Part shown: positions 1 through 8,046 of the stretch, piece by piece | How positions within the stretch are numbered: the stretch's first letter is position 1 | Layout: every line of letters starts with the position of its first letter | Origin: Pelomonas sp036404855 | Lineage (GTDB): Bacteria > Pseudomonadota > Gammaproteobacteria > Burkholderiales > Burkholderiaceae_C | NCBI RefSeq assembly: GCF_036404855.1 | Contig: NZ_DASWYS010000301.1 | Coordinates: 18,293 to 82,292, forward strand | DNA: 64,000 nt | Direction: 5' to 3' | Program-made: the position numbers and the translations under genes | The notes under the pieces: model-generated | Seen by the model: the letters and a program-made list of their open reading frames with translations, nothing else | Told to the model about the DNA's origin: nothing | Databases searched by the model: none

Positions 1-804
1 GCGCAGCGTCGAGCCGGTGATGGTCAGGCGCTTGCGCAGCACGAGGCCGGCATCGATCTCCGACTTCACCCCGCCCTGCACTGCGATCAGCGCGAGGCGG
101 CCGTCATCGGCCAGCGCCTGCACGCCACGGCCGATGTAGTCACCCGCCACCATGTCCAGGATCACGTCGACACCCCGACCGCCGGTGGCGTCCATGGCTT
201 CCGCGACGAAATCCTGTTCACGGTAGTTGATCGCAACGTCGGCGCCCAACGCCTTGCAGGCCTCGGCCTTCTCGACCGAACCCACGGTCACCAGCACGCG
301 GGCACCCAGCGCCTTGGCCATCTGGATGGCCGTCACGCCAATACCGCTGGATCCGCCATGGACCAACAACGTTTCGCCGTCCTTCAGGCCCGCGCGTTCG
401 AAGACGTTCGCCCAGACCGTGAAGCAGGTTTCCGGCAGTGTGGCCGCCTGCGCGAGCGTCCAGCCCAGGGGCACCGGCAGGCATTGGCCCACGGGCGCCG
501 CGCAAAGCTCGGCGTAGCCGCCGCCATTGACCAACGCGCAAACCTTGTCGCCGAGCTTGAAGCCATGCGCTGCCAGGGCCTGGTCATCGCCAGCGATGAT
601 CTCGCCCGCGACCTCCAGCCCGGGCAGCTCACTGGCACCCGGCGGCGGCGGGTAGGCGCCCTTGCGCTGCAGCACATCCGGCCGATTGATGCCGGAAGCT
701 GCCACGCGGATCAGGCACTCACCCGGGCCCGCGACTGGATCCGGCCGTTCCGCCAGCTCCAGCACCTCGGGCCCGCCAGGGCGGGTGATCGCGATGGCCT
801 TCAT
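1..804 (-). CDS. NAD(P)H:quinone oxidoreductase, zinc-independent MDR family (3' end outside the window)
   Basis: My translation of the minus strand from the ATG at 804 gives 268 residues starting MKAIAITRPGGPEVLEL. This is the N-terminal GroES-like fold of medium-chain dehydrogenase/reductases (quinone oxidoreductase, PIG3-like), followed by a Rossmann segment with HGGSSGIGVTAIQMAKALG around residues 144-162, the NADPH-binding loop of this family. The structural zinc-ligand cysteine cluster of alcohol dehydrogenases is absent, so one-electron or two-electron reduction of quinones with NADPH is the likely activity. Family members are about 325-335 residues, so roughly 60 C-terminal residues lie beyond position 1. 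Its start is only 11 bases after the pnp stop, so it is probably the third gene of an rpsO-pnp-qor operon, an order common in Burkholderiales. The exact substrate cannot be told from sequence. Confidence 0.88.
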   Translation of the reverse strand, partial: MKAIAITRPGGPEVLELAERPDPVAGPGECLIRVAASGINRPDVLQRKGAYPPPPGASELPGLEVAGEIIAGDDQALAAHGFKLGDKVCALVNGGGYAELCAAPVGQCLPVPLGWTLAQAATLPETCFTVWANVFERAGLKDGETLLVHGGSSGIGVTAIQMAKALGARVLVTVGSVEKAEACKALGADVAINYREQDFVAEAMDATGGRGVDVILDMVAGDYIGRGVQALADDGRLALIAVQGGVKSEIDAGLVLRKRLTITGSTLR

Positions 805-815
805 CGCCCGTCGAC

Positions 816-2960
816 TTACTCGGCTGCGGGCGGTGCGACGTCAGCGGCCGGAGCGGCTTCGCGCTCAGGGCGGTCGATCAGCGCCTTCATGGACAGCTTG
901 ATGCGGCCCTTCTCGTCGGTCTCCAGCACCTTGACCTTGACGATCTGGCCTTCTTGCAGGAAGTCGGTCACCTTCTCGACACGCTGGTGCGCGATCTGGC
1001 TGATGTGCAGCAGGCCGTCCTTGCCCGGCAGCAGGTTCACGAGGGCACCGAAGTCCAGGATCTTGGTGATCGGGCCTTCGTAGACCTTGCCGACTTCGAC
1101 TTCGGCCGTGATCTCGGCGATGCGCTTCTTCGCCAGTTCGGCCTTCTCTGCGTCCGTCGAAGCGATGGTGATCGTGCCGTCTTCGCCGATGTCGATGGTC
1201 GTGCCGGTTTCTTCGGTCAGCGCGCGGATGGTGGCGCCGCCCTTGCCGATCACGTCACGGATCTTCTCCGGGTTGATCTTCATCGTGTACAGGCGCGGGG
1301 CGAACTGCGACACCTCGGTGTTGGCGCTGCTCATGGCCTCGACCATCTTGCCCAGAATGTGCAGGCGGGCTTCCTTGGCCTGAGCCAGGGCAACCTGCAT
1401 GATTTCCTTGGTGATGCCCTGGATCTTGATGTCCATCTGCAGGGCGGTGATGCCGGTCGTCGTGCCGGCCACCTTGAAGTCCATGTCGCCGAGGTGGTCC
1501 TCGTCACCCAGGATGTCGGTCAGCACGGCGAAACGGTTGGCGTCCTTGATCAGGCCCATGGCGATACCTGCCACGTGGGCCTTCATCGGCACGCCGGCGT
1601 CCATCAGCGCCAGGCAGCCGCCGCAGACCGAAGCCATGGACGAGGAGCCGTTGGACTCGGTGATTTCGGAGACGACGCGCAGCGAGTACGGGAAGTCTTC
1701 CTTGCTCGGCAGCGCGGCGATCAGTGCGCGCTTGGCCAGGCGACCGTGGCCGATTTCGCGGCGCTTGGGGCTACCGACACGACCCGTCTCGCCGGTGGCG
1801 AAGGGGGGCATGTTGTAGTGCATCATGAAACGGTCTTCGAACTCGCCGTCCAGCGCGTCAATGCGCTGTGCGTCGCGGTCCGTGCCGAGCGTGGCGACAA
1901 CCAGGGCCTGCGTCTCACCACGGGTGAACAGCGCCGAACCGTGAGTGCGCGGCAGGATGCCGTTGCTGATCTCGATGGGGCGCACCGTGCGGGTGTCGCG
2001 GCCGTCGATGCGCGGCTCGCCGGCCAGGATCTGGCTGCGGACGATGCGGGCTTCGATCTCGAACAGCAGGCCCTCCACCTCGACCTTGTCGAAGGCGACG
2101 CCCTCGGCGGTCAGTGCAGCGAAGACGTTTGCGGTGGCTGTGCGGCAAGCCTGGGTGCGAGCCTGCTTGGAGCGGATCTGGTAGGCCTCGCGCAGCGGGC
2201 CTTCGGCCAGGCCGTTGACCTTGGCGATGAAGGCCTCGTCCTTGGCAGGCGCGGTCCAGTTCCAGGCCGGCTTGCCGGCTTCCTTGACCAGCTCGTTGAT
2301 GGCGGCGATGGCCACGTTGCCCTGCTCGTGGCCGAAGACCACGGCGCCCAGCATGATTTCTTCCGACAGGCCGGAGGCCTCGGACTCGACCATCAGCACG
2401 GCCGCTTGCGTGCCGGCGACAACCAGGTCCATCTGGCTGTTGGCCAGCTCGGACTTGCTGGGGTTCAGCGTGTACTCGCCGTTGACATAGCCCACGCGGG
2501 CGGCGCCGATCGGGCCGTTGAACGGGATGCCGGACACGGCCAGCGCAGCCGAGGTGCCGATCATGGCTGCGATGTCGGCCTGCACTTCGGGGTTCAGGCT
2601 GACGACATGGATGACGACCTGGACTTCATTGAAGAAGCCCTCGGGGAACAGCGGACGGATCGGGCGGTCGATCAGGCGGCTGGTCAGCGTCTCGTGCTCG
2701 CTGGGGCGACCCTCGCGCTTGAAGAAGCTGCCAGGGATCTTGCCGGCAGCGTAGGTCTTCTCGAGGTAGTCGACGGTCAGCGGGAAGAAGTCCTGGCCCG
2801 CCTTGGCTTCCGTCTTGGCGACCACGGTGGCCAGCACGACGGTGCCTTCGATGTTGACGAGAACGGCGCCGGTGGACTGGCGGGCGATCTCACCCGTTTC
2901 CAGCACGACGTTGTGGTTGCCCCATTGGAAGGACTTGGTGACTTTGTTGAACATGGACAT
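816..2960 (-). CDS. pnp: polyribonucleotide nucleotidyltransferase (PNPase)
   Basis: This is the phosphorolytic 3'-to-5' exoribonuclease that degrades mRNA and forms part of the degradosome. The protein has two RNase PH cores (about residues 10-230 and 310-540) separated by a helical domain, then a KH domain (MKINPEKIRDVIGKGG near residue 560) and an S1 domain (GPITKILDFGALVNLLPGKD), which is the complete family architecture at about 714 residues. Three in-frame ATGs lie close together (2966, 2960, 2954). The AGGAG ribosome binding site sits only 2 bases from the first but 8 bases from the second, so I place the start at 2960; the third matches the E. coli start by alignment. The gene follows rpsO by about 220 bases containing a terminator-like hairpin and a second hairpin that may be an RNase III site. 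Confidence 0.97.
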   Translation of the reverse strand: MSMFNKVTKSFQWGNHNVVLETGEIARQSTGAVLVNIEGTVVLATVVAKTEAKAGQDFFPLTVDYLEKTYAAGKIPGSFFKREGRPSEHETLTSRLIDRPIRPLFPEGFFNEVQVVIHVVSLNPEVQADIAAMIGTSAALAVSGIPFNGPIGAARVGYVNGEYTLNPSKSELANSQMDLVVAGTQAAVLMVESEASGLSEEIMLGAVVFGHEQGNVAIAAINELVKEAGKPAWNWTAPAKDEAFIAKVNGLAEGPLREAYQIRSKQARTQACRTATANVFAALTAEGVAFDKVEVEGLLFEIEARIVRSQILAGEPRIDGRDTRTVRPIEISNGILPRTHGSALFTRGETQALVVATLGTDRDAQRIDALDGEFEDRFMMHYNMPPFATGETGRVGSPKRREIGHGRLAKRALIAALPSKEDFPYSLRVVSEITESNGSSSMASVCGGCLALMDAGVPMKAHVAGIAMGLIKDANRFAVLTDILGDEDHLGDMDFKVAGTTTGITALQMDIKIQGITKEIMQVALAQAKEARLHILGKMVEAMSSANTEVSQFAPRLYTMKINPEKIRDVIGKGGATIRALTEETGTTIDIGEDGTITIASTDAEKAELAKKRIAEITAEVEVGKVYEGPITKILDFGALVNLLPGKDGLLHISQIAHQRVEKVTDFLQEGQIVKVKVLETDEKGRIKLSMKALIDRPEREAAPAADVAPPAAE

Positions 2961-3050
2961 GCTCATTGCTCCTGATTGCTAAGAGTGCACGTCATCAGAC
3001 AGTGGCACTCGTGGGAACCGGAAACGAGGCTGGGTTTGGTCCAGATACCA

Positions 3051-3084
3051 TTCCAGGGCAGCTCAGCGAAGAGCCGTCTTGGAA
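3051..3084 (-). promoter_or_regulatory. hairpin in the pnp leader, candidate RNase III processing site
   Basis: The arms ATTCCA (3050-3055) and TGGAAT (3080-3085), continued inward by GCTC (3061-3064) and GAGC (3071-3074), form an interrupted stem about 90-120 bases upstream of the pnp start. In E. coli the pnp leader carries a long stem that RNase III cuts, allowing PNPase to autoregulate. The position here is equivalent; the function is inference. Confidence 0.4.
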
Positions 3085-3120
3085 TGATCCGCGACCACGT
3101 CAGCTTGGTTCCTGGGTAGA

Positions 3121-3163
3121 AAGACAAAGAGCCTGTACTGGGCTTGATGGACCAGACAGGCTC
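3121..3163 (-). terminator. rho-independent-type terminator or attenuator between rpsO and pnp
   Basis: Read on the minus strand, GAGCCTGT followed by CTGG pairs with CCAG, a bulged T and ACAGGCTC (3129-3163), and a T-rich run (complement of 3121-3128) follows directly. It starts 19 bases after the rpsO stop codon. E. coli has a comparable terminator between rpsO and pnp that lets part of the transcripts through. Confidence 0.65.
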
Positions 3164-3181
3164 CTCGGCGGATTTGCTCGA

Positions 3182-3451
3182 TTACTTACGCAGACCCAGC
3201 TTCTGGATCAGCGCGACGTAACGGGCGGAGTCCACACGCTTCAGGTAAGCCAGCAGGCTCTTGCGCGTGTTGACCATCTTCAGCAGACCGCGGCGGCCGT
3301 GGTGGTCCTTGGCGTGCAGCTTGAAGTGGGGGGTCAGCTCGTTGATGCGGGCGGTCAGCAGGGCGACTTGGACTTCCGGGCTACCGGTGTCGTTGGCGCT
3401 GCGGGCGTTGGCCTTGACGATATCGGCCTTGTTCAGATCGGCGACGGACAT
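3182..3451 (-). CDS. rpsO: 30S ribosomal protein S15
   Basis: The 89-residue protein (MSVADLNKADIVKANAR... to ...LIQKLGLRK) matches S15 in length and throughout its sequence. It includes the conserved TGSPEVQVALLTARI and LTPHFKLHAKDHHGRRGLL segments that contact the three-way junction of 16S rRNA. I choose the ATG at 3451, which follows GGAAAAC, over longer upstream reading because the family begins here. It heads the rpsO-pnp-qor transcript. In E. coli S15 represses its own translation through a structured leader; a 160-base leader with an 8-bp stem is present here too. Confidence 0.98.
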   Translation of the reverse strand: MSVADLNKADIVKANARSANDTGSPEVQVALLTARINELTPHFKLHAKDHHGRRGLLKMVNTRKSLLAYLKRVDSARYVALIQKLGLRK

Positions 3452-3515
3452 TTTGTTTTCCAAAAAGGTTTCGGAAGTCCGGCCGGGCGAGACGCACACG
3501 AGGCGCTGCCGCAGA

Positions 3516-3553
3516 CGGTTTCCGGGGTTGACTTGCGGACACGGGGGAAACCG
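3516..3553 (-). promoter_or_regulatory. stem in the rpsO mRNA leader
   Basis: CGGTTTCC (3516-3523) is the exact reverse complement of GGAAACCG (3546-3553), giving an 8-bp stem in the rpsO leader 65-100 bases upstream of the start codon. S15 leaders in several phyla carry different structures that bind S15 and switch off translation. Whether this is such an element is inference from position. Confidence 0.35.
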
Positions 3554-3619
3554 CCCCGAGCCGTGCTTGGCATTTCGCACGCGCGAAAGAGATATCTTCC
3601 CAGCGCGCAAAACCTGCGG

Positions 3620-3648
3620 ATTCTAGCGTAAAGCCGGAGAACGGCCAA
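3620..3648 (-). promoter_or_regulatory. sigma70-type promoter of rpsO
   Basis: On the minus strand TTGGCC (3648-3643) and TAGAAT (3625-3620) are separated by exactly 17 bases, a good match to a housekeeping promoter. The predicted transcription start near 3613 gives a leader of about 160 bases before rpsO. Confidence 0.65.
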
Positions 3649-3759
3649 ACCTCGGCAGGCCAAGCGAGCGGACATAGGGCCGCCACCCGGGGCTTTCAAG
3701 AGCCCCAAGCGCCCTGCCCCGCAAATGCGTGACTTCTCCCGCCGCGACGCAGGAGAGCC

Positions 3760-3787
3760 CTTGAAGCGCACTCCAGCCGCCCTATCT
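3760..3787 (+). promoter_or_regulatory. sigma32 (RpoH) heat-shock promoter
   Basis: CTTGAAG (3760-3766), a 13-base gap and CCCTATCT (3780-3787) match the RpoH consensus CTTGAAA / CCCCATNT in both halves and in spacing. It lies 60 bases upstream of a small heat-shock protein gene, exactly the type of gene expected. Confidence 0.75.
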
Positions 3788-3801
3788 CCCGGTCATCGGG
3801 T

Positions 3802-3825
3802 GCTGCTCCCGACCGGTTCAGCAGC
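3802..3825 (+). promoter_or_regulatory. hairpin in the 5' leader of the small heat-shock gene
   Basis: GCTGCT (3802-3807) pairs with AGCAGC (3820-3825). A competing stem uses TCGGG (3796-3800) and CCCGA (3808-3812). The GGAG ribosome binding site at 3836-3839 is outside both, so this is not an obvious thermometer. Confidence 0.3.
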
Positions 3826-3848
3826 GCAAACCAACGGAGTTTTCAGCC

Positions 3849-4238
3849 ATGTTCTACCTGACCCACCCCCGCCAAGTCACCCGTGTCCTGCGCCAGTTCG
3901 ATGCCGACACCACGCGCACCCCGGCCCTGGACATCAGCGAAGACGACAAGGCCTACAGCGTCACGGTCGACATGCCTGGCGTCGCCAAGGACGCCGTCAA
4001 GGTCCGCGTCGAAGGCCGACGTGTGCACATCGAGACGGCAACGGCTGAAGCCGCTGCGCCGACCGATGGCTCCCGCGTGCTTTATCGCGAACGCCGCGCC
4101 GCCAGCTACGCCCGCAGCTTTTCGCTGCCGGTCGAAATCGACCAGATCCAGTCGCAGGCCCGCTTCGAGAACGGCGTTCTGACGCTGAACCTGGTCAAGC
4201 GCGTCGCCGAGAACGGCGGCCAGCTGACGATCAACTAA
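3849..4238 (+). CDS. Hsp20/alpha-crystallin family small heat-shock protein
   Basis: The 129-residue protein is an ATP-independent holdase chaperone of the cytoplasm. Residues about 28-128 form an alpha-crystallin domain: DISEDDKAYSVTVDMPGVAKDAVKV, then VLYRERRAASYARSFSLP, then the FENGVLTLNLVKR strand with the conserved GVL. The tail ends GGQLTIN without a clear I-X-I motif, so assembly may differ from IbpA. It is a single gene with its own sigma32 promoter 60 bases upstream and GGAG before the ATG. Its stop codon overlaps the stop of the convergent tsaD, so the two transcripts must overlap or end within each other. Confidence 0.93.
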   Translation: MFYLTHPRQVTRVLRQFDADTTRTPALDISEDDKAYSVTVDMPGVAKDAVKVRVEGRRVHIETATAEAAAPTDGSRVLYRERRAASYARSFSLPVEIDQIQSQARFENGVLTLNLVKRVAENGGQLTIN

Positions 4239-5278
4239 GCCGCAGAAAGATCCCAGCGCGGGCGGACTTCGAAACCGCCGTCTCGCCGGGGCTGGGCCAT
4301 GCCGCGCTGCACGCGCAGCGCTGCGGCCATCGCGATCATGGCGCCGTTGTCAGTGCACAGCGACAGCTCAGGGTAGTGCACGCGCACACCCCGCTTGGCG
4401 CAGGCGGCGTTCAACTGCTCGCGCAGCTTGGCGTTGGCGCCCACGCCGCCGGCGACGACGAGGCGCTTGAGGCCCGTCTCCTTCAGCACCATCAGCGACT
4501 TCTTCACCAGCACCTCCACGATCGCCGCCTGCGTCGACGCGGCCAGATCGGCCTTGGTCTGCTCGCAGGGGGAGTCGCCGATCTTCTTCACCTGGGTCAG
4601 CACCGCGGTCTTCAGGCCGGCAAAGCTGAAATCCGGCTTGCCGCTGTGCAGCAGCGGGCGCGGCAGCTCGAATGCGTCGGGGTTGCCGAACTCGGCCATG
4701 CGCGCCAGGTGCGGGCCACCCGGGTAAGGCAGGCCCAGCAGCTTGGCGCTCTTGTCGAAGGCCTCGCCAGCGGCGTCGTCGATGGTTTCGCCGAGGATCT
4801 CGTAGCAGCCCACATCGTCCACGCGCATCAGCTGGGTGTGCCCCCCGCTGACGAGCAGCGCGACGAAGGGAAACTCCGGCGGGTCGGCCGACAGAAAGGG
4901 CGACAACAGATGTCCCTCGAGATGATGGATCGGCAACGCCGGCACGTCCAGCGCGGCAGCCAGCGACACGGCCACGCCGGCGCCGACCAGCAGCGCGCCC
5001 GCAAGGCCGGGGCCTTGCGTGTAGGCCACCAGATCCATGTCCTGCAGCGCCAGGCCAGCCTGCGAAAGCACTTCTCGCGTCAGCGGCAGCACGCGGCGCA
5101 CATGGTCGCGCGATGCCAGCTCGGGCACCACGCCGCCATAGGCCTGGTGCATGGAGATCTGGCTGTGCAGCGCCTGCGCCACCAGCCGAGGCGGCTTGTC
5201 GCCTTCCACCTCGACGAGCGCCACCCCCGTCTCGTCGCAGGACGACTCGAAGCCGAGGATGCGCTGGACAGCGCTCAC
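4235..5278 (-). CDS. tsaD: tRNA N6-adenosine threonylcarbamoyltransferase TsaD
   Basis: This catalyses transfer of threonylcarbamoyl to A37 of ANN-decoding tRNAs, with TsaB and TsaE. The 347 residues carry the ASKHA fold: the N-terminal GFESSCDETGVALV, the metal-binding histidines in HHLEGHLLSPF near residue 115, VSGGHTQL, and DDAAGEAFDKSAKLLGLPYPGG, all diagnostic of TsaD/Kae1. The start overlaps the stop of fdx by four bases (ATGA), so it is translationally coupled to the end of the isc operon. That is unusual company; the expected partners tsaB and tsaE are not in the window. The 3' end overlaps the convergent heat-shock gene by four bases. Confidence 0.96.
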   Translation of the reverse strand: MSAVQRILGFESSCDETGVALVEVEGDKPPRLVAQALHSQISMHQAYGGVVPELASRDHVRRVLPLTREVLSQAGLALQDMDLVAYTQGPGLAGALLVGAGVAVSLAAALDVPALPIHHLEGHLLSPFLSADPPEFPFVALLVSGGHTQLMRVDDVGCYEILGETIDDAAGEAFDKSAKLLGLPYPGGPHLARMAEFGNPDAFELPRPLLHSGKPDFSFAGLKTAVLTQVKKIGDSPCEQTKADLAASTQAAIVEVLVKKSLMVLKETGLKRLVVAGGVGANAKLREQLNAACAKRGVRVHYPELSLCTDNGAMIAMAAALRVQRGMAQPRRDGGFEVRPRWDLSAA

Positions 5279-5613
5279 TTGCCTTCCTTGGCGTGGTTGA
5301 TCGAGTACTTGGGAATCTCGACCGTGATGTCCTGCTGGCGCAGCAGCGCCTGGCAGGATAGGCGCGAATCGGGCTCCAGCCCCCAGGCGCGGTCCAGCAT
5401 GTCTTCCTCGTCCTCCTCCATCTCGCTCAGCGAGCGGCCGCCTTCGCGCACGATGACGTGGCAGGTCGTGCAGGCGCAGACCTGGTCGCAGGCGTGCTCG
5501 ATGTGGATGTCGTTGTCCAGCAGGGCTTCGCAGATCGACGTGCCCGGGGCGGCCGTGATGCTGGCGCCTTCGGGGCAGTACTCGGCGTGCGGGAGGATCT
5601 TGATGACGGGCAT
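5275..5613 (-). CDS. fdx: ISC-type [2Fe-2S] ferredoxin
   Basis: The 112-residue adrenodoxin-type ferredoxin supplies electrons for cluster assembly on IscU. The four ligands are at C42, C48, C51 and C87 (C-X5-C-X2-C then C), at the same numbering as E. coli Fdx, with the acidic SEMEEDEEDMLD helix that docks partners. I start at the ATG at 5613; a longer reading from 5640 would overlap hscA and is not supported by family length. It lies 10 bases after hscA and overlaps tsaD by four bases. IscX, which often follows fdx in gammaproteobacteria, is absent here. Confidence 0.95.
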   Translation of the reverse strand: MPVIKILPHAEYCPEGASITAAPGTSICEALLDNDIHIEHACDQVCACTTCHVIVREGGRSLSEMEEDEEDMLDRAWGLEPDSRLSCQALLRQQDITVEIPKYSINHAKEGK

Positions 5614-5623
5614 GGTGTGAATC

Positions 5624-7468
5624 TCAGAGCTGGCTGACATCGCGGCCGGTCAGCGCGCGGGCGATGCTGCGGTTCATGCGTTCGGCGGCAAAGCCTTCGG
5701 TCGCCTCGGCCAGCGCCTTGGTGGCGGCTTCGATGGCATCGGCGTCGTCGGTCATGGCGGCCAGGACCGACAGACGGGCTTCCAGCGCTTCGCGCTCGGC
5801 CGCGGGCAGCAGGTCGCCATCGGCGGACAGCGCGCTGCGCGTGGCAAGCACCATGCGCTCAGCCTCGACACGCGCCTCGCGCAGCTTGCGTGCGGCCATG
5901 TCGGCGTCGGCACTGGCGAAGCCGTCCTTCAACATGCCGGCAATCTGGTCGTCCGACAACCCGTAGCTGGGCTTGACGGCGATGGACGCCTCGACGCCCG
6001 AGGTCAACTCGTGGGCCGACACGCTGAGCAGGCCATCGGCATCGACCTGGAAGCTGACGCGGATGCGCGCGGCCCCGGCGGCCATGGGCGGGATGCCCCG
6101 CAGCTCGAAACGCGCCAGCGAACGGCATTCACTGACCAGCTCGCGCTCGCCCTGCACCACGTGCAGCGCCAGGGCCGTCTGGCCGTCCTTGAAGGTCGTG
6201 AAGTCCTGGGCCTTGGCGACGGGGATGGTGGCATTGCGTTCGATGATGCGCTCAACCAGTCCGCCCATGGTCTCCAGTCCCAGCGACAGCGGGATCACGT
6301 CGAGCAGCAGGATCTCGCCATCGGCCGCATTGCCGGCGAGCTGGTTGGCCTGCACGGCCGCGCCCAGCGCGACGACCTCGTCGGGATTGAGATTGGTCAG
6401 CACCTCGCGCCCGAACAGCTCCCCGACGGCCCGGCGCACGACCGGCATGCGGGTGGAGCCTCCGACCATGACCGCGCCCTGCACGTCGGCCGCCTTGACC
6501 TTGGCGTCGCGCAGCACGCGCTTCACGGACGACAGGGTCTTGGCGATCAAGGGCTGAGCCAGCGCTTCGAACTGGGCCTGCGTGATGGTCACTCGCAGCT
6601 CCCCCGCGTCCAGCACGGCCACGAGCTCGGTGGAGTCAGCCCCAGACAGCGCTTCCTTGGCGGCACGCGCCGCGATGAGGATGGCGCGCTTGTCGTGGGC
6701 CGACACCAGGGTCCGGCCGGCCAGCGCCCAATCCGCCAGCGCACGGTCGAAATCGTCGCCGCCCAGTGCCGCATCGCCGCCTGTCGCCACCACCTCGAAC
6801 ACGCCGCGCGTCAGGCGCAGCAGCGAAATGTCGAAGGTGCCGCCGCCCAGGTCATAGACGGCGTAGAGGCCTTCGGCGGCGTTGTCCAGGCCGTAGGCGA
6901 TGGCCGCGGCTGTCGGCTCGTTGATCAGGCGCAGCACCTGGATGCCGGCCAGCTCGGCGGCGTCCTTGGTGGCCTGGCGCTGGGCATCGTCAAAATAGGC
7001 CGGCACCGTGATGACGGCACCGAACAGGTCGTCCACGAAGCTGTCTTCGGCGCGAAAACGCAGCGTGGCGAGGATCTCGGCCGACACCTCCACCGGGCTC
7101 TTGACGCCATCGCGGGTCGCGATGGCGAGCATGCCGGGGCGGTCCTCGAACCGGTAGGGCAGATGCTCACGGTCGCCCACGTCGGCAACGCTGCGCCCCA
7201 TGAAGCGCTTGACCGAGACGATGGTGTTCTCGGGGTCCTCCGCCTGGGCCGCGAACGCATCGGCACCGATCTGGCGACGGCCTTCCGGCAGGTAGCGCAC
7301 GGCGGACGGCAGGATCACGCGACCCTGCTCGTCGGGCAGGCATTCGGCCACCCCATGGCGCACGGCAGCAACCAGGGAGTGCGTCGTGCCGAGGTCAATA
7401 CCGACGGCGATGCGGCGCTGGTGCGGGTCGGGCGAGGCGCCGGGTTCGGAAATCTGTAGAAGGGCCAT
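5624..7468 (-). CDS. hscA: Fe-S assembly Hsp70 chaperone HscA
   Basis: The 614-residue protein is the specialised Hsp70 that, with HscB, releases clusters from IscU by recognising its LPPVK loop. It has the Hsp70 ATPase signatures AVGIDLGTTHSLVA, YAVYDLGGGTFDISLL and MVGGSTRMPVVRRAV, then a substrate-binding domain from about residue 390 (LLDVIPLSLGLETMGGLVERII). Length equals E. coli HscA (616) and is shorter than DnaK, lacking the acidic C-terminal lid end, which separates it from DnaK. Its ATG overlaps the hscB stop by one base (TAATG), so the co-chaperone and chaperone are translationally coupled. Confidence 0.96.
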   Translation of the reverse strand: MALLQISEPGASPDPHQRRIAVGIDLGTTHSLVAAVRHGVAECLPDEQGRVILPSAVRYLPEGRRQIGADAFAAQAEDPENTIVSVKRFMGRSVADVGDREHLPYRFEDRPGMLAIATRDGVKSPVEVSAEILATLRFRAEDSFVDDLFGAVITVPAYFDDAQRQATKDAAELAGIQVLRLINEPTAAAIAYGLDNAAEGLYAVYDLGGGTFDISLLRLTRGVFEVVATGGDAALGGDDFDRALADWALAGRTLVSAHDKRAILIAARAAKEALSGADSTELVAVLDAGELRVTITQAQFEALAQPLIAKTLSSVKRVLRDAKVKAADVQGAVMVGGSTRMPVVRRAVGELFGREVLTNLNPDEVVALGAAVQANQLAGNAADGEILLLDVIPLSLGLETMGGLVERIIERNATIPVAKAQDFTTFKDGQTALALHVVQGERELVSECRSLARFELRGIPPMAAGAARIRVSFQVDADGLLSVSAHELTSGVEASIAVKPSYGLSDDQIAGMLKDGFASADADMAARKLREARVEAERMVLATRSALSADGDLLPAAEREALEARLSVLAAMTDDADAIEAATKALAEATEGFAAERMNRSIARALTGRDVSQL

Positions 7469-7986
7469 TAGGCGTCCAGCGCCGCGAGGCGCTTGTCGAT
7501 GTCAGCCCGAAAGCGCTGGATGAACATCAGCGCACGGACCTGGGAAGCGGCGGCGGGCGCGTCGCCCGCCTCGTCAAGCAGGCGCCGGGCCTGCTCCAGC
7601 GCGGCGGCTTCGGCGCTGGCCGCGTCGTCATCCAGCGCCTCGAGCGCCGCCTCGTCGGCGGCCTCGTCCAGCGCCTCGCGCCATTCCATCTGTTGCATCA
7701 GGAAGGCCGGCGGCATGGCGGTGTTGTTCTCGGCCTGCACCGGCGCACCGCGCAGCTCGCACAGATAGGCGGCGCGGGCCAGCGGATTGCGCAGGCGCTG
7801 GTAGGCCTCGTTGACGCGCATGGCCCACTGCATGGCCACGCGCTGTGCTGCGGCGCCTTCCGACGCGAACCGGTCGGGGTGGACCTCGGCCTGCAGCAAC
7901 TTCCAGCGTGCGTCAATGTCGGCGCGCACCTGTGCCTGCGTCTCAGGCAGGCCGAAAAGCTGGAAGTCGTTGTCGGTCAGGCGCAT
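7468..7986 (-). CDS. hscB: Fe-S assembly co-chaperone HscB
   Basis: The 172-residue J-protein delivers IscU to HscA. The N-terminal J-domain holds the HPD motif in LQAEVHPDRFASEG near residue 35, followed by the C-terminal three-helix bundle that binds IscU. I start at the ATG at 7986 (MRLTDNDFQLFGLP), which gives the 171-residue E. coli length; a TTG six codons upstream is less likely. It is separated from iscA by 60 bases, the largest gap inside this operon, and overlaps hscA by one base. Confidence 0.95.
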   Translation of the reverse strand: MRLTDNDFQLFGLPETQAQVRADIDARWKLLQAEVHPDRFASEGAAAQRVAMQWAMRVNEAYQRLRNPLARAAYLCELRGAPVQAENNTAMPPAFLMQQMEWREALDEAADEAALEALDDDAASAEAAALEQARRLLDEAGDAPAAASQVRALMFIQRFRADIDKRLAALDA

Positions 7987-8046
7987 GGCAAGGTGAAAAA
8001 GCAAAAAGCGCGGCCGGTGCCGCGCTCAGCAAAACGTCGGCGCCGA

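Larger units (their letters stand above)
3452..3848. other. 397-bp divergent intergenic region between rpsO and the small heat-shock gene
   Basis: This gene-free stretch holds, from left to right, the long rpsO leader with an 8-bp stem (3516-3553), the rpsO promoter (3620-3648), a quiet segment of about 100 bases in which I see nothing, the sigma32-type promoter of the small heat-shock gene (3760-3787) and its structured 5' leader (3802-3825). No open reading frame in it looks real. Confidence 0.7.

Noticed and set aside
954..2975. Long open frame opposite pnp (673 codons, plus strand)
   Set aside because: It is the antisense shadow of pnp in very GC-rich sequence: Asp/Gly/Leu/Gln/His-rich without any domain, no ribosome binding site, while pnp is complete on the other strand.
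3802..3848. RNA thermometer (ROSE or FourU type) in the heat-shock leader
   Set aside because: The hairpins present do not cover the GGAG ribosome binding site and there is no UUUU-AGGA pairing, so a thermometer is not supported.
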